Positions 44,024 through 52,479 of a DNA stretch of 64,000 nt are shown here, one piece after another. The stretch is taken from contig NZ_ARXV01000014.1 in NCBI RefSeq assembly GCF_000756665.1, forward strand, positions 1 through 64,000, given 5' to 3'. Position numbers and translations under genes: made by a program. Numbering within the stretch: position 1 is the stretch's first letter; the number at the start of each line of letters is the position of its first letter. The notes beneath the pieces were generated by a model. That model saw only the letters and a list, made by a program, of their open reading frames with translations, had not been told where the DNA came from and ran no database searches. Source of the stretch: Alcanivorax nanhaiticus (lineage in GTDB: Bacteria > Pseudomonadota > Gammaproteobacteria > Pseudomonadales > Alcanivoracaceae).

Positions 44024-45334
44024 ATGAAAGCCAGTCTGGCCAAAGAAGTTAACCGCATTGTCGGCCTTGTCACCCTGGCCGCCCTTGCCGCCCTTGCCGT
44101 CGGCCATATCTGGCCGCTGCTGGTGGGGCTGATCGGTTATATTTTCTGGAGCACCCGCCAGCTGTTTGCCCTGTATAGCTGGCTGGTGCGCGATGACCAT
44201 ACCGAACCACCGGACAGCATCGGCTTGTGGGGTGAGTTCTACACCCGTCTTGAACATCTCTTCCAGAAAGAGCGCCGTGCCCAGGAAACACTGCAAGGCA
44301 TTATTCATCGTGCCCAGCAATCGGTAAATGCACTGGAAGACGTGGTAATCCTGATTGACCAGCACGGCTATCTGGAATACTGGAACCGCGCCGCCGAACG
44401 TTACATGGGTTTCAATGCAGCCCAGGATCTCGGACAGCCCCTGACCAATCTGATCCGTCATCCCCGCTTTACCGATTACCTGCACGAAGGTGATTTCCGC
44501 GAAGCACTGGAAATTCCTTCACCGGTGGATGACAACCGTATTCTGCAATTTCGTGTGACGGAGTTCGGTGTTGGCGAGCAGCTGCTGATGGCACGGGATG
44601 TCACGCGCCTTCATCACCTTGAACAAATGCGCAAAGACTTTGTGGCTAACGTCAGCCATGAGTTGAAGACGCCACTCACTGTTCTGAAGGGATATCTGGA
44701 AACCCTGCTCGACACCGTTCCCGATGAACAATCACGATTGCGCCGGGCGCTTTCCCAGATGGAGAGCCAGTCCAATCGCATGGAAGCCCTGGTAACGGAC
44801 TTACTGCTGTTATCGCGGCTGGAGAATACTGACGCCGACAACGACCGCCAGGCGGTGGCCGTGCATGGCATGCTCAACCGAATGCGCGAAAATGCCCAGG
44901 CCATCAGTACCGACAAACAGCACACGATTGAACTGGATGTACCGGAAGGGGCTCGCCTGGTTGCCAATCCCGCCGAGCTGGAAAGCGCTTTCGGCAACCT
45001 GATCACCAACGCCGTGAAATACACCCCGGATAACGGCCTCATTCGTATTCATTGGTGGCAAGATGACAAGGGAGCACATCTCTCTGTCACGGACAACGGC
45101 CTGGGCATCGATCCCGCTCATATTCCCCGACTGACAGAACGCTTCTACCGCCCCGATAACAGCCGTGTCACCCAAACCGGCGGTACCGGCCTGGGTCTGG
45201 CCATCGTAAAACATGTCATGATCCGTCATGGCGGCAGGCTGGAGATCAAGAGCCAGCTGGGACAAGGCAGCACCTTCACCTGCCACTTCCCGCCGGAAAG
45301 ACTGGTCAACAAGCCCACTGCCGTAGCGGGATAA
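44024..45334 (+). CDS. phoR: Phosphate-regulon sensor histidine kinase
   Basis: A 436-residue membrane kinase. Two N-terminal helices (about 12-48) with no sizeable periplasmic domain, a PAS domain (about 98-200), the dimerisation helix with phosphoacceptor His212 in VSHELKTPL, and an HATPase domain with N, G1 (D-N-G-L-G-I) and G2 (G-T-G-L-G-L-A) boxes are all visible. This is the standard PhoR design, which senses through the Pst transporter. GGGCAG lies upstream of the ATG. Confidence 0.95.
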   Translation: MKASLAKEVNRIVGLVTLAALAALAVGHIWPLLVGLIGYIFWSTRQLFALYSWLVRDDHTEPPDSIGLWGEFYTRLEHLFQKERRAQETLQGIIHRAQQSVNALEDVVILIDQHGYLEYWNRAAERYMGFNAAQDLGQPLTNLIRHPRFTDYLHEGDFREALEIPSPVDDNRILQFRVTEFGVGEQLLMARDVTRLHHLEQMRKDFVANVSHELKTPLTVLKGYLETLLDTVPDEQSRLRRALSQMESQSNRMEALVTDLLLLSRLENTDADNDRQAVAVHGMLNRMRENAQAISTDKQHTIELDVPEGARLVANPAELESAFGNLITNAVKYTPDNGLIRIHWWQDDKGAHLSVTDNGLGIDPAHIPRLTERFYRPDNSRVTQTGGTGLGLAIVKHVMIRHGGRLEIKSQLGQGSTFTCHFPPERLVNKPTAVAG

Positions 45335-45402
45335 ATCCCGTCTGCAGATGCGTCTCTCCTGCGAGCGGCAGTGTTATCGTCGCGATCAATATGGCTTCAA
45401 GC

Positions 45403-45470
45403 AACGAGTTGCGAGTTGCGAAAATCAAAAACGGGTTTGCCTTTCGAAACTCGCTACTCGTCACTCGCTT
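45403..45470. repeat. Heptad-armed inverted repeat, minimal form
   Basis: The left arm aacgagttgcgagttgcg and right arm tcgaaactcgctactcgtca surround a short core AAAATCAAAAACGGGTTTGCC. At 68 bp it is the most compact example. It lies between phoR and the LOG-family gene. Confidence 0.85.
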
Positions 45471-45507
45471 ATGACGTTATCTAATCGCTTTAACATCAGA
45501 GAAATTC

Positions 45508-46092
45508 ATGAAAAAAATCTGTGTGTATTGCGGCTCCAGCTCCGGCAAGGGTGATGCCTATCTTTCTGCGGCGGACGCCTTGGCTCAGGCGATGGTAGAA
45601 CGGGGGCTCGGCCTGGTATATGGCGGCGCCAGCATTGGCGTGATGGGAGCACTGGCACAGGCGGTAATGAAACTCGGCGGCGAAGTGGTAGGCATCATGC
45701 CCGAAGCGCTAATGCGCCGGGAAATCGGCAGTGATCATCTCACCGAACTGCAAGTCGTCGGTTCCATGCACGAACGAAAGGCCGCCATGGCGGAGCAGTC
45801 TGATGGGTTTATCGCCCTGCCCGGTGGCATGGGCACGCTGGAAGAAATGTTTGAAATCCTTACCTGGGGCCAGCTCGGTTTTCATAATAAACCCATTGGC
45901 CTGCTGAATATTGATGATTACTACCATCACCTGATCCAGTTTCTGGATCACTCGGTAGAACAGGGACTACTGCGCCAGCAACATCGTGACTTGCTGCGGG
46001 TTCAACAAGACCCGGGCATCCTGCTGGACAGCTTTCTCAACGAGCCCGCCCCCCTGCTGGATATCTGGATCGAGTGTAAAGAGCAGTTGTAA
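45508..46092 (+). CDS. LOG-family protein (nucleoside monophosphate phosphoribohydrolase)
   Basis: A 194-residue Rossmann-type enzyme of the TIGR00730/LOG family. The signature P-G-G-M-G-T-L-E-E is near residue 110, preceded by the M-H-E-R-K motif (near 91) and an N-terminal Y-C-G-S-S-S. Family members release bases from nucleoside 5'-monophosphates, producing cytokinin-like adenines in some bacteria. The start has a weak upstream GAGA. It ends shortly before the largest heptad array. Confidence 0.9.
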   Translation: MKKICVYCGSSSGKGDAYLSAADALAQAMVERGLGLVYGGASIGVMGALAQAVMKLGGEVVGIMPEALMRREIGSDHLTELQVVGSMHERKAAMAEQSDGFIALPGGMGTLEEMFEILTWGQLGFHNKPIGLLNIDDYYHHLIQFLDHSVEQGLLRQQHRDLLRVQQDPGILLDSFLNEPAPLLDIWIECKEQL

Positions 46093-46127
46093 AAAGAGGC
46101 GCTGCACCAATCATGCAGCTCGCGAAA

Positions 46128-46278
46128 TAGTTTCGAGTTTCGAGTTTCGAGTTTCGAGTTTCGAGTTTCGAGTTTCGAGTTTCGAGTTTCGAAAAGAAAA
46201 ACCCGGCCCGGATATAACCGAAAGGTTTTCTTGATCTTTTTTCCTTTCGCAACTCGAAACTCGTTACTCGCAACTCAC
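46128..46278. repeat. Heptad-armed inverted repeat with eight GAGTTTC copies
   Basis: Eight uninterrupted GAGTTTC units occupy 46135-46190 after one degenerate unit. The opposing arm (46243-46278) has only about four heptads of mixed type (gcaactcgaaactcgttact...). The loop holds AAACCCGG and AAAGGTTTTC stretches seen in sister elements. It lies between converging genes. Confidence 0.92.
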
Positions 46279-46286
46279 GCCTTATC

Positions 46287-46832
46287 TTACCCCTTCAGGG
46301 TATCGTGCCAGTCCTTCAAGGCCTGAAGTTGCTTGGCAAGCATTTCACGGCTGTTCTCATCCGTGAGATTACCATTGGCATCGCACTTCTGGTGCGCGGC
46401 CGACACGAACACCTCTGGCTTGTTCAGCGGGTGCACATCAAGAAATACCAACACCTGGCGCAGGTGATACTGACTACGGCTGGTTCCCATACCTCCCATG
46501 GACGCCCCCATGATGGCCGCCGGCTTTCCGGCGAAGATGCTGCCAGGCACACGGGATAACCAATCGATGGTATTTTTCAACACACCAGGAATGGAATAGT
46601 TATATTCCGGTGTTGCGAAGAGCAGGGCATCTGCCTTGATAACTTGCTGAGCCAGATAATCCACCGCCGCCGGCTTACTATCACCATCTTCATCACCGTT
46701 GTAGAGCGGCACCGCCGAAATGTCCGCCTGCTCGATAACAACACCCGCAGGCGCGAGTTCTACCGCAGCACGAACCAACCCGGAATTAAAAGATCCCTGT
46801 CTGAGTGATCCGGAAAATGCCAACACATTCAT
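46287..46832 (-). CDS. NADPH-dependent FMN reductase / quinone reductase
   Basis: A 181-residue flavodoxin-like oxidoreductase. The FMN-phosphate loop S-G-S-L-R-Q-G-S-F-N is at residues 7-16, and the P-E-Y-N-Y-S-I-P-G segment near 78 contacts the isoalloxazine. These enzymes reduce quinones, chromate or azo compounds with NADPH. GAGAGAGG precedes the ATG. It is convergent with the LOG gene, and the upstream gap leads to a small membrane-protein gene on the other strand. Confidence 0.9.
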   Translation of the reverse strand: MNVLAFSGSLRQGSFNSGLVRAAVELAPAGVVIEQADISAVPLYNGDEDGDSKPAAVDYLAQQVIKADALLFATPEYNYSIPGVLKNTIDWLSRVPGSIFAGKPAAIMGASMGGMGTSRSQYHLRQVLVFLDVHPLNKPEVFVSAAHQKCDANGNLTDENSREMLAKQLQALKDWHDTLKG

Positions 46833-47014
46833 TGTCTGCCTCTCTCGCTATTCATCAGGTTTATTGTTGCATGCTTTTTGCCACTGATGCCCAGTGTGGC
46901 ACCCCGTCGTCGACCTGTCATTCCCTGGCGAAGTTACGTCATTTTTTGCAAAGCCAGTTGTAATTTTTACGTATTGCCGCTGACATGACAGCACCCTACA
47001 TGGTTATCTAATAG

Positions 47015-47026
47015 TGTCAGCTGACA
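47015..47026. promoter_or_regulatory. Perfect 12-bp palindrome upstream of pmp3-like gene
   Basis: TGTCAGCTGACA lies 48 bases before the small gene's start, near where transcription would begin if TATCTA at about 47005 were a -10. It could be an operator. The regulator is unknown. Confidence 0.35.
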
Positions 47027-47074
47027 GCCCGGACAGGGCTATCCGCTCAAACAAAATCAACGGAGGCTTTCCTC

Positions 47075-47233
47075 ATGGATCTGCTTCGCATACTGATCGC
47101 CATCTTGCTGCCACCACTGGGCGTGTTTCTGCAGGAGGGACTGGGCAAACATTTCTGGATTAACATCCTGCTCACCCTGTTCGGTTATCTACCCGGCATC
47201 GTGCATGCGGTGTGGATCATTGCTTCGCGCTAA
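47075..47233 (+). CDS. YqaE/Pmp3-family small membrane protein
   Basis: A 52-residue proteolipid with two membrane helices (residues 3-20 and 27-48), full length for the UPF0057/Pmp3 family. The helix one P-P-L-G-V-F-L and helix two L-L-T-L-F-G-Y-L-P-G-I-V-H-A signatures are clear. Relatives are induced by salt, cold or envelope stress and affect membrane potential. CGGAGG lies 8 bases before the ATG. It has its own gap of 240 bases upstream and a terminator hairpin right after the stop. Confidence 0.93.
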   Translation: MDLLRILIAILLPPLGVFLQEGLGKHFWINILLTLFGYLPGIVHAVWIIASR

Positions 47234-47235
47234 CA

Positions 47236-47261
47236 AAAACGCCCCGGACTGGCCGGGGCGT
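47236..47261 (-). terminator. Terminator hairpin shared by pmp3-like and pirin genes
   Basis: GCCCCGG and CCGGGGC form a 7-bp GC stem with a short loop. On the minus strand it is followed by GTTTTTG, so it best serves the pirin gene. It also lies 7 bases after the pmp3-like stop. Confidence 0.8.
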
Positions 47262-47269
47262 GGTTTGCT

Positions 47270-48130
47270 TCAGAACAATGATGGCTCTGCGGTGAGGGTT
47301 CCATCGCGATAATCACTCAGCGCCTGATTGATCTCATCCTGAGTATTCATCACAAAGGGACCGTACTGGGCAATGGGTTCGCCCAACGGTTTACCCGCCA
47401 GCACCAACAAGCGCGCACCGTCCTTTCCGGCCTTCACACTAACGGCATCTCCATCGGTCAACGTCGCCAGGTGATCGCTTTTCACCGTTTCACCCGCCAC
47501 ATCAAGCGCCCCTTCAAATACGTAAAGGAAGCTGCCATAGCCACGGGTTACCGGCACCGTCAGACTTTCCTGCGGGCGCAACACCACATCCAGATATAGT
47601 GGATCAGTGGTGCCGCCTTTCACCGGCGCGGTCAGCACACTGTTTTCCAATGTGACTTCACCGGCAATGGCTTTCACCTGGCCTCCGGTAGATAAATCCA
47701 ACCGGGGCATCTCGGTATCAGCAACATCGCGATACCCCGCCGGCTTCATCTTTTCTGCCGCTGGCAGGTTGATCCAGAGTTGAAAACCGCGCAGCAAACC
47801 ATCCTGCTGCTGGGGCATTTCTTCATGGATAATGCCACGGCCAGCTGTCATCCATTGCACGCCACCCTGCTTGAGATCACCTTCATTTCCCAGGTGATCA
47901 CGGTGACGCATGTGGCCCTCCACCAGATAGGTCACGGTTTCAAAACCGCGATGGGGATGCGGCGGGAAACCGGCAATGTAGTCGTCGGGATTATCCGAGG
48001 AGAAGGCATCCAGCATCAGGAACGGATCCAGCCGCACCATCGGGTTGTAACCCAATGCACGTTTGAGACGTACGCCAGCACCGTCAGATGTATCCAGCGC
48101 CCGGATGGTATTGAGAATTGTACGTTCCAT
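47270..48130 (-). CDS. Pirin-family bicupin protein
   Basis: A 286-residue pirin. The N-terminal cupin carries the iron-binding pattern F-P-P-H-P-H-R-G-F-E-T-V-T-Y (near residue 57) and the downstream H-x-E (GIIHEEMP near 100). The C-terminal cupin is the shorter second barrel. Bacterial pirins include quercetin dioxygenases and redox regulators; which applies is unknown. AAAGGAGG precedes the ATG. Heptad repeats separate it from the upstream hydroquinone reductase gene. Confidence 0.92.
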   Translation of the reverse strand: MERTILNTIRALDTSDGAGVRLKRALGYNPMVRLDPFLMLDAFSSDNPDDYIAGFPPHPHRGFETVTYLVEGHMRHRDHLGNEGDLKQGGVQWMTAGRGIIHEEMPQQQDGLLRGFQLWINLPAAEKMKPAGYRDVADTEMPRLDLSTGGQVKAIAGEVTLENSVLTAPVKGGTTDPLYLDVVLRPQESLTVPVTRGYGSFLYVFEGALDVAGETVKSDHLATLTDGDAVSVKAGKDGARLLVLAGKPLGEPIAQYGPFVMNTQDEINQALSDYRDGTLTAEPSLF

Positions 48131-48150
48131 GGGAACCTCCTTTGAAAAAA

Positions 48151-48232
48151 GCTACGAGCTGCCAGCTACTAGCTTCGAGTTGAAAAAATCAAAATCTTTT
48201 CCTCGCAGCTAGTAGCTCATAGCTAGCAGCTG
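48151..48232. repeat. Heptad-armed inverted repeat, AGCTNNN class, overlapping a gene end
   Basis: The left arm reads gctacga-gctgcca-gctacta-gcttcga and the right arm gcagctagtagctcatagct. The right arm provides the last codons and TAG stop of the adjacent hydroquinone reductase gene. Confidence 0.82.
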
Positions 48233-49224
48233 ATCTTTCTTTCCCCCAATCGATCTCGATCGTGGGGAGTATGCCAATCCAGTTGCGGACCGATAGAAAT
48301 AATCCCGTGGGGATTCACTGTCGGATGACTGCGGAAATAGTGATGGCGAATGTGTGCCATGTTCACAGTTTCTGCCACATCAGGCAGCTGGTAGATATCC
48401 TTCAAATAACCCTGCAGGTTCGGGTAATCACTGATCCGTTTGCGGTCACATTTGAAGTGGGTGACGTACACCGGATCGAACCGCACCAGAGTGGTCCACA
48501 ACCGTATATCCGCTTCCGTTAACGTGTTACCAACCAGATAACGCTGCTCGCTCAAGTGCTGCTCCAGCACATCCAGCCGGTCAAACAGTGTGGTGACCGC
48601 TTCGTCGTAGGCATCCTGGCTGGTAGCAAAACCACTTTTGTACACGCCATTGTTCACGTCGTGGTACACCGCCTCATTAATAGCATCAATTTCTGCTCGC
48701 AACGCATCAGGGTAATAGTTTCCCGGCGTCGCGCCCAAATGATCAAAGCTGGTATTGAGCATGCGGATAATTTCAGCAGATTCATTGCTGACAATGGTTT
48801 CCTGCTGTTTGTCCCACAACACCGGCACCGTTACTCGACCGGTGTAATTTTCATCTGCTTTCAGGTAAAGCTCATACAGCTTTTCAAAATGGTAGAGACC
48901 ATCGCCGGTGGCACCATCAAAGTCATCACTCAGCTCCCAACCATTTTCCAGCATGTGTGGGTGCACAACGGACACACCAATGTGATCCTGCAATCCTTTC
49001 AGTGCCCGCACAATCAAAGTGCGATGTGCCCAGGGACAGGCGTAGGAGACATATAAATGGTAGCGATCACTTTCTGCCGCAAAGCCGCCTTCACCACTGG
49101 GGCCATCCTCACCATTGGCGGTCACCCAGTTGCGAAACTGACTTTCAGAACGCTTGAAGCGACCACCCGTGCTCTTGGTGTCGTACCATTTGTCCTGCCA
49201 CTTACCGTCGACTAACAGTCCCAT
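48223..49224 (-). CDS. Glutathionyl-hydroquinone reductase (YqjG/ECM4-type GST)
   Basis: A 333-residue Xi-class glutathione transferase that reduces glutathionyl-hydroquinones. The catalytic cysteine is in Y-A-C-P-W-A-H-R (near residue 60), and the C-terminal helical domain has the Y-x-x-G-F-A-x-x-Q-x-x-Y-D pattern (near 198). AAAGGAGA precedes the ATG. Its last residues, I-S-C, and stop codon fall inside the AGCT heptad repeat, so the C-terminus may have been altered by the element. Confidence 0.93.
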   Translation of the reverse strand: MGLLVDGKWQDKWYDTKSTGGRFKRSESQFRNWVTANGEDGPSGEGGFAAESDRYHLYVSYACPWAHRTLIVRALKGLQDHIGVSVVHPHMLENGWELSDDFDGATGDGLYHFEKLYELYLKADENYTGRVTVPVLWDKQQETIVSNESAEIIRMLNTSFDHLGATPGNYYPDALRAEIDAINEAVYHDVNNGVYKSGFATSQDAYDEAVTTLFDRLDVLEQHLSEQRYLVGNTLTEADIRLWTTLVRFDPVYVTHFKCDRKRISDYPNLQGYLKDIYQLPDVAETVNMAHIRHHYFRSHPTVNPHGIISIGPQLDWHTPHDRDRLGERKISC

Positions 49225-49276
49225 GATGTCTCCTTTGGCTTCACAGCGGGTTTTCGACTTTTTCGAAGAGCCAAAG

Positions 49277-49433
49277 CAAGTTTCAAGTTACAAGTTACAA
49301 GTTACAACGCGCCATCATGTCCTCGTTGATTCTCGACCTGATGCCCGCGACGCAACCCCTTGGGCGCGGAGGTAACATTCGAATAATCATCTACCTTTCT
49401 CGCGCCTTGTAACTTGTAACTTGCTCCTCGCAC
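49277..49433. repeat. Heptad-armed inverted repeat, AAGTTAC class with long loop
   Basis: The left arm aagtttcaagttacaagtta (four units) and right arm cttgtaacttgtaacttgct enclose about 100 bases. As in the element at 39641, the loop opens with ACGCG and closes with CGCGCC next to the arms. Confidence 0.87.
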
Positions 49434-49461
49434 TTGGCGATAACGCATTCGTCGAAATAAT

Positions 49462-50052
49462 TTACTGCGCAATCGCCGCTTTCGCTTCATCCATGGCTTT
49501 CGCCTTGGTCTCATCACCCATGTTCAAACCTTCGGCGAACACGAACTCCACACTGGTGATACCTACGAAGCTGAAGAACAACTTGATGTACGGCGTCACC
49601 GTATCATTTTCGGTGCCGGCGTAGAGTCCGCCACGGGCAGCCAGTACCGTCACCGGTTTGTCCGCGATCAGGCCCTGCGGACCATTCTCGGTGTAGCGGA
49701 AAGTGATGCCCGCACGCGCCACATGATCAATCCAGCTTTTCAGCTGGCTGGGGATGCCAAAGTTGTACATGGGCACACCCACCACCACCTGATCTGCCGC
49801 TTTCAGCTCCTCGATCAGTGCCATGGAGAAATCATCTACCTGCTGCTGCTCCGCAGTCCGCTTCTCCACCGGAGTAAAGAACGCGCCTACGCGCTCGCCG
49901 TCCAGATGCGGAATCGGGTTGGCTCCCAGATCACGCTCCACGATAGTCGCCTGGGGATGCGCGGCCTTAAGCGCCTCTACTTTGGCATTCACCAGGGCAG
50001 AGGAGTTGCCTCCATCGCTGAAAACGCTGCTTTTGATCACCAGAATATTCAT
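49462..50052 (-). CDS. azoR: FMN-dependent NADH-azoreductase
   Basis: A 196-residue flavodoxin-like quinone/azo reductase. The FMN site S-S-V-F-S-D-G-G-N-S-S near residue 9, M-Y-N-F-G-I-P near 95 and the A-A-R-G-G-L-Y segment near 140 match AzoR. ATG 50052 follows GGAGCG. It is divergent from a LysR-type gene, which probably controls it. The natural role is likely quinone detoxification; azo-dye reduction is the assay activity of the family. Confidence 0.93.
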   Translation of the reverse strand: MNILVIKSSVFSDGGNSSALVNAKVEALKAAHPQATIVERDLGANPIPHLDGERVGAFFTPVEKRTAEQQQVDDFSMALIEELKAADQVVVGVPMYNFGIPSQLKSWIDHVARAGITFRYTENGPQGLIADKPVTVLAARGGLYAGTENDTVTPYIKLFFSFVGITSVEFVFAEGLNMGDETKAKAMDEAKAAIAQ

Positions 50053-50178
50053 GTCTCGCTCCATCTTTGGCTCACCGACCGCCTTGGTCTGGTGTATTTA
50101 ATCGATGTAGCTATTGTGATTTCAGTTAAATAGATATAAAACAGAACAAATTTGCTTGTTTAGGTCAGGAAATTCGAT

Positions 50179-51081
50179 ATGTCAGCCAAGATCACGCTGG
50201 ACCAGTGGCAGGCGCTCATCGCCGTGGTGGATGAGGGCGGGTATGCCAACGCGGCAGAAGCGCTGGACAAGAGCCAGTCTGCGATCAGCTATGCGGTGCA
50301 GAAAATCGAAACCGAGCTCGGCATCCGCGCCTTTGCGCTGGAAGGCCGTAAAGCCAAACTCACAGAAACCGGCCAGATGCTCTATCGTCAGGCCAAGATC
50401 CTGGTGGAAGAGGCAGAGCGCATCGAAAGTACTGCGATCCAGCTGAGCCAGGGCTGGGAGCCACTGGTGCGGGTCACCGCAGATGCCCTGTTTCCCCAGC
50501 ACTGCATGCTCACTGCCCTGGATGCGTTTGCCCGCCAGAGCCCGTTAACCCGCATCGAATACACGGAAACCGTGCTGTCAGGTACCGATGAAGCCCTGCT
50601 GCGCAAGGAAGCCGATGTAGTGGTAAATGCCCGGATTCCCCCCGGTTTTGTGGGCGAGCCCCTGATGCGGGTGCGCTTTCTGGCGGTGGCGGCGGCGGAT
50701 CATCCACTCAACCAGATGGACAGCCTGACCCACGAGGATCTCCGCCAGCACCGCCAGATCGTGATTCGCGATTCCGGCACCCGGCGTATTGATGCGGGCT
50801 GGTTGGGGGCAGAGCAGCGCTGGACCGTGTCCCATTCTTCCACCCGCAATGCCGCGATCCGCCGTGGCCTGGGCTTTGCCTGGATGCCCGAATCCGACAT
50901 CGGCACCAGCCTGGAGACCGGGGAGTTGAAAGTGTTGCCGCTCGCAGAAGGGTTCGAGCGGTTTGTGGATCTGCACCTGATCTATGCCGATGGCCAGTAC
51001 GCTGGCCAGGCCGCGCGCTATCTTGGGGAACAGATCCGTCTGGCTGTTGCCCAACCTTGTCCGGGCGTCACGGTTTCCTGA
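50179..51081 (+). CDS. LysR-family regulator
   Basis: A 300-residue LysR-type transcription factor with an N-terminal winged helix-turn-helix (about residues 6-64, with A-L-D-K-S-Q-S-A-I-S-Y-A-V) and a periplasmic-binding-like effector domain (about 92-295). It is divergent from azoR over 126 bases, the classic arrangement for control of a quinone or azo reductase. AGGA lies 8 bases before the ATG. The regulatory link is inferred from position. Confidence 0.9.
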   Translation: MSAKITLDQWQALIAVVDEGGYANAAEALDKSQSAISYAVQKIETELGIRAFALEGRKAKLTETGQMLYRQAKILVEEAERIESTAIQLSQGWEPLVRVTADALFPQHCMLTALDAFARQSPLTRIEYTETVLSGTDEALLRKEADVVVNARIPPGFVGEPLMRVRFLAVAAADHPLNQMDSLTHEDLRQHRQIVIRDSGTRRIDAGWLGAEQRWTVSHSSTRNAAIRRGLGFAWMPESDIGTSLETGELKVLPLAEGFERFVDLHLIYADGQYAGQAARYLGEQIRLAVAQPCPGVTVS

Positions 51082-51126
51082 TCACAACAGCCGCACACTG
51101 GAGTGACCCACATGATGGAGAAGAGC

Positions 51127-51639
51127 ATGCGTCTACTGACCCTTTTTTTCGCCACCCTGCTGCTCAGCGCCTGTGTCAGCCCGGTTGTGATCGACCAGCA
51201 AGACAGCATTTCCCCAAGCCAGTACCAGAGCTACGCCTTCATCGAACAGGAGGAGGACAAGCCGCGGGCGCTGGACGACCAACGCGCCCGCAAGGCACTG
51301 GAAAGTGAGCTGGCCAGCAAGGGACTCAAACCCGTTGAGACAGATCAGGCCGACATTCAGGTCCGTCACTTCTTCAAGCGCGAGCAACGCTATGACGGAG
51401 ACGTGATGCAATTCGGCTTTGGCTACGGGTTCAACAACGTGGCCCTGGGGGCCAGCACACCTGTGGAAGGTGAGATGACGGAAGAGTACAAACTGGTGGT
51501 CCAGTTTGTGGATCCAGCCAGTAACAACGTGGTGTGGCAGGCCACCAGTCGCGACCGCCTCCACGACGAGATGAGCAGCGAACGGCGCCAAGCCCATATC
51601 AACAAGGCCGTGAAAGCGATGTTCGAGCGGTTTGACTGA
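51127..51639 (+). CDS. DUF4136 lipoprotein
   Basis: A 170-residue lipoprotein with the lipobox LLLSAC (cysteine near residue 16). The mature domain has the DUF4136 pattern Y-x-S-Y-A-F near the N-terminus and the terminal V-W-x-A-T-S-R-D-R-L with N-K-A-V-x-A-M-F-x-R-F. ATG 51127 is chosen because GGAG lies just upstream, although ATGs at 51112 and 51115 are in frame. It is co-directional with, and 22 bases before, the TlpA-like gene. The function is unknown. Confidence 0.85.
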   Translation: MRLLTLFFATLLLSACVSPVVIDQQDSISPSQYQSYAFIEQEEDKPRALDDQRARKALESELASKGLKPVETDQADIQVRHFFKREQRYDGDVMQFGFGYGFNNVALGASTPVEGEMTEEYKLVVQFVDPASNNVVWQATSRDRLHDEMSSERRQAHINKAVKAMFERFD

Positions 51640-51660
51640 CGGCTCTGCCAAGGAACCCTT

Positions 51661-52479
51661 TTGGACGCTGTGATCATTGGGCCCCTGGCCCTGCCCGCTG
51701 CCGCCTTTATCACTTTGATTGCCTTCTTGACCGCTGTGTTCAGCCTTCAGTGGTGGCAAAAGCGGCATCACCTGGCACGCAGCGAAAGAGCCCTGTGGCT
51801 GATTGCCCTGAGCGGCCTGCTCGGCGCCCGACTCAGTTTTCTATGGCGCTATCAGGATCAGTACCCCAGCCTCGCCGCCATGCTGGATATTCGGGATGGT
51901 GGTTGGTGGTGGCCTGGCGGGTTGCTGGCGATACCAGTGGCCGTTTTGCTGCTGTGGCGCACCCCAAACCAGCGGGGAGGTCTGCTGGTCGCTTTGAGTG
52001 CCAGTGCTGCCTGTACGGGGCTGGCCGTTGTCACCCTTCTGGCCCTGCGACAACCCACTACACCGTTACCTGATGTCGCTCTCTATACCCTGCAAGGTGA
52101 ACCGGTGCCCCTGCAGCAGGTCAGTGCTGGTCAGCTCACCCTGATCAACCTGTGGGCCAGCTGGTGCCCGCCCTGCCGGCGAGAAATGCCGGTGCTGCAG
52201 GACGCGCAATCCCGCTATCCGCCGCTGCGCATCCTGCTCGCCAACCAGGGTGAGACTAGCGCCTCCGTCCGCCGTTATCTGACTGAGCAGGAACTGCAAT
52301 TCGACTTTTCATTGCTCGACCCGAACACCGAACTGAGTAGACATACTGGTAATAGCGGCTTGCCTCTGACCCTGCTGGTAGATGCACAAGGCAATGAGCT
52401 GGCCCGCCACTTTGGCCCGCTCTCCGCTGCCAGCCTGCATCACTTCCTCCAGCCACATCTGCCGGGAGACCCCCAATGA
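51661..52479 (+). CDS. Membrane-anchored TlpA-like thioredoxin with N-terminal membrane domain
   Basis: A 272-residue protein. Three or four membrane helices fill residues 5-130; the segment G-L-L-G-A-R-L-S-F with L-D-I-R-D-G-G-W resembles the start of prolipoprotein diacylglyceryl transferase. A periplasmic thioredoxin fold follows, with the W-C-P-P-C active site near residue 175 and a cis-proline loop near 238. Translation probably starts at TTG 51661, 6 bases after AAGGAA. Its stop overlaps the DsbG-like start by ATGA, so the pair likely forms a periplasmic thiol-redox relay. Confidence 0.85.
   Translation: MDAVIIGPLALPAAAFITLIAFLTAVFSLQWWQKRHHLARSERALWLIALSGLLGARLSFLWRYQDQYPSLAAMLDIRDGGWWWPGGLLAIPVAVLLLWRTPNQRGGLLVALSASAACTGLAVVTLLALRQPTTPLPDVALYTLQGEPVPLQQVSAGQLTLINLWASWCPPCRREMPVLQDAQSRYPPLRILLANQGETSASVRRYLTEQELQFDFSLLDPNTELSRHTGNSGLPLTLLVDAQGNELARHFGPLSAASLHHFLQPHLPGDPQ

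Noticed and set aside
46128..46278. Tandem short repeats resembling a CRISPR array
   Set aside because: Units are 7 nt with no spacers, arms are inverted rather than direct, and no cas genes are present.
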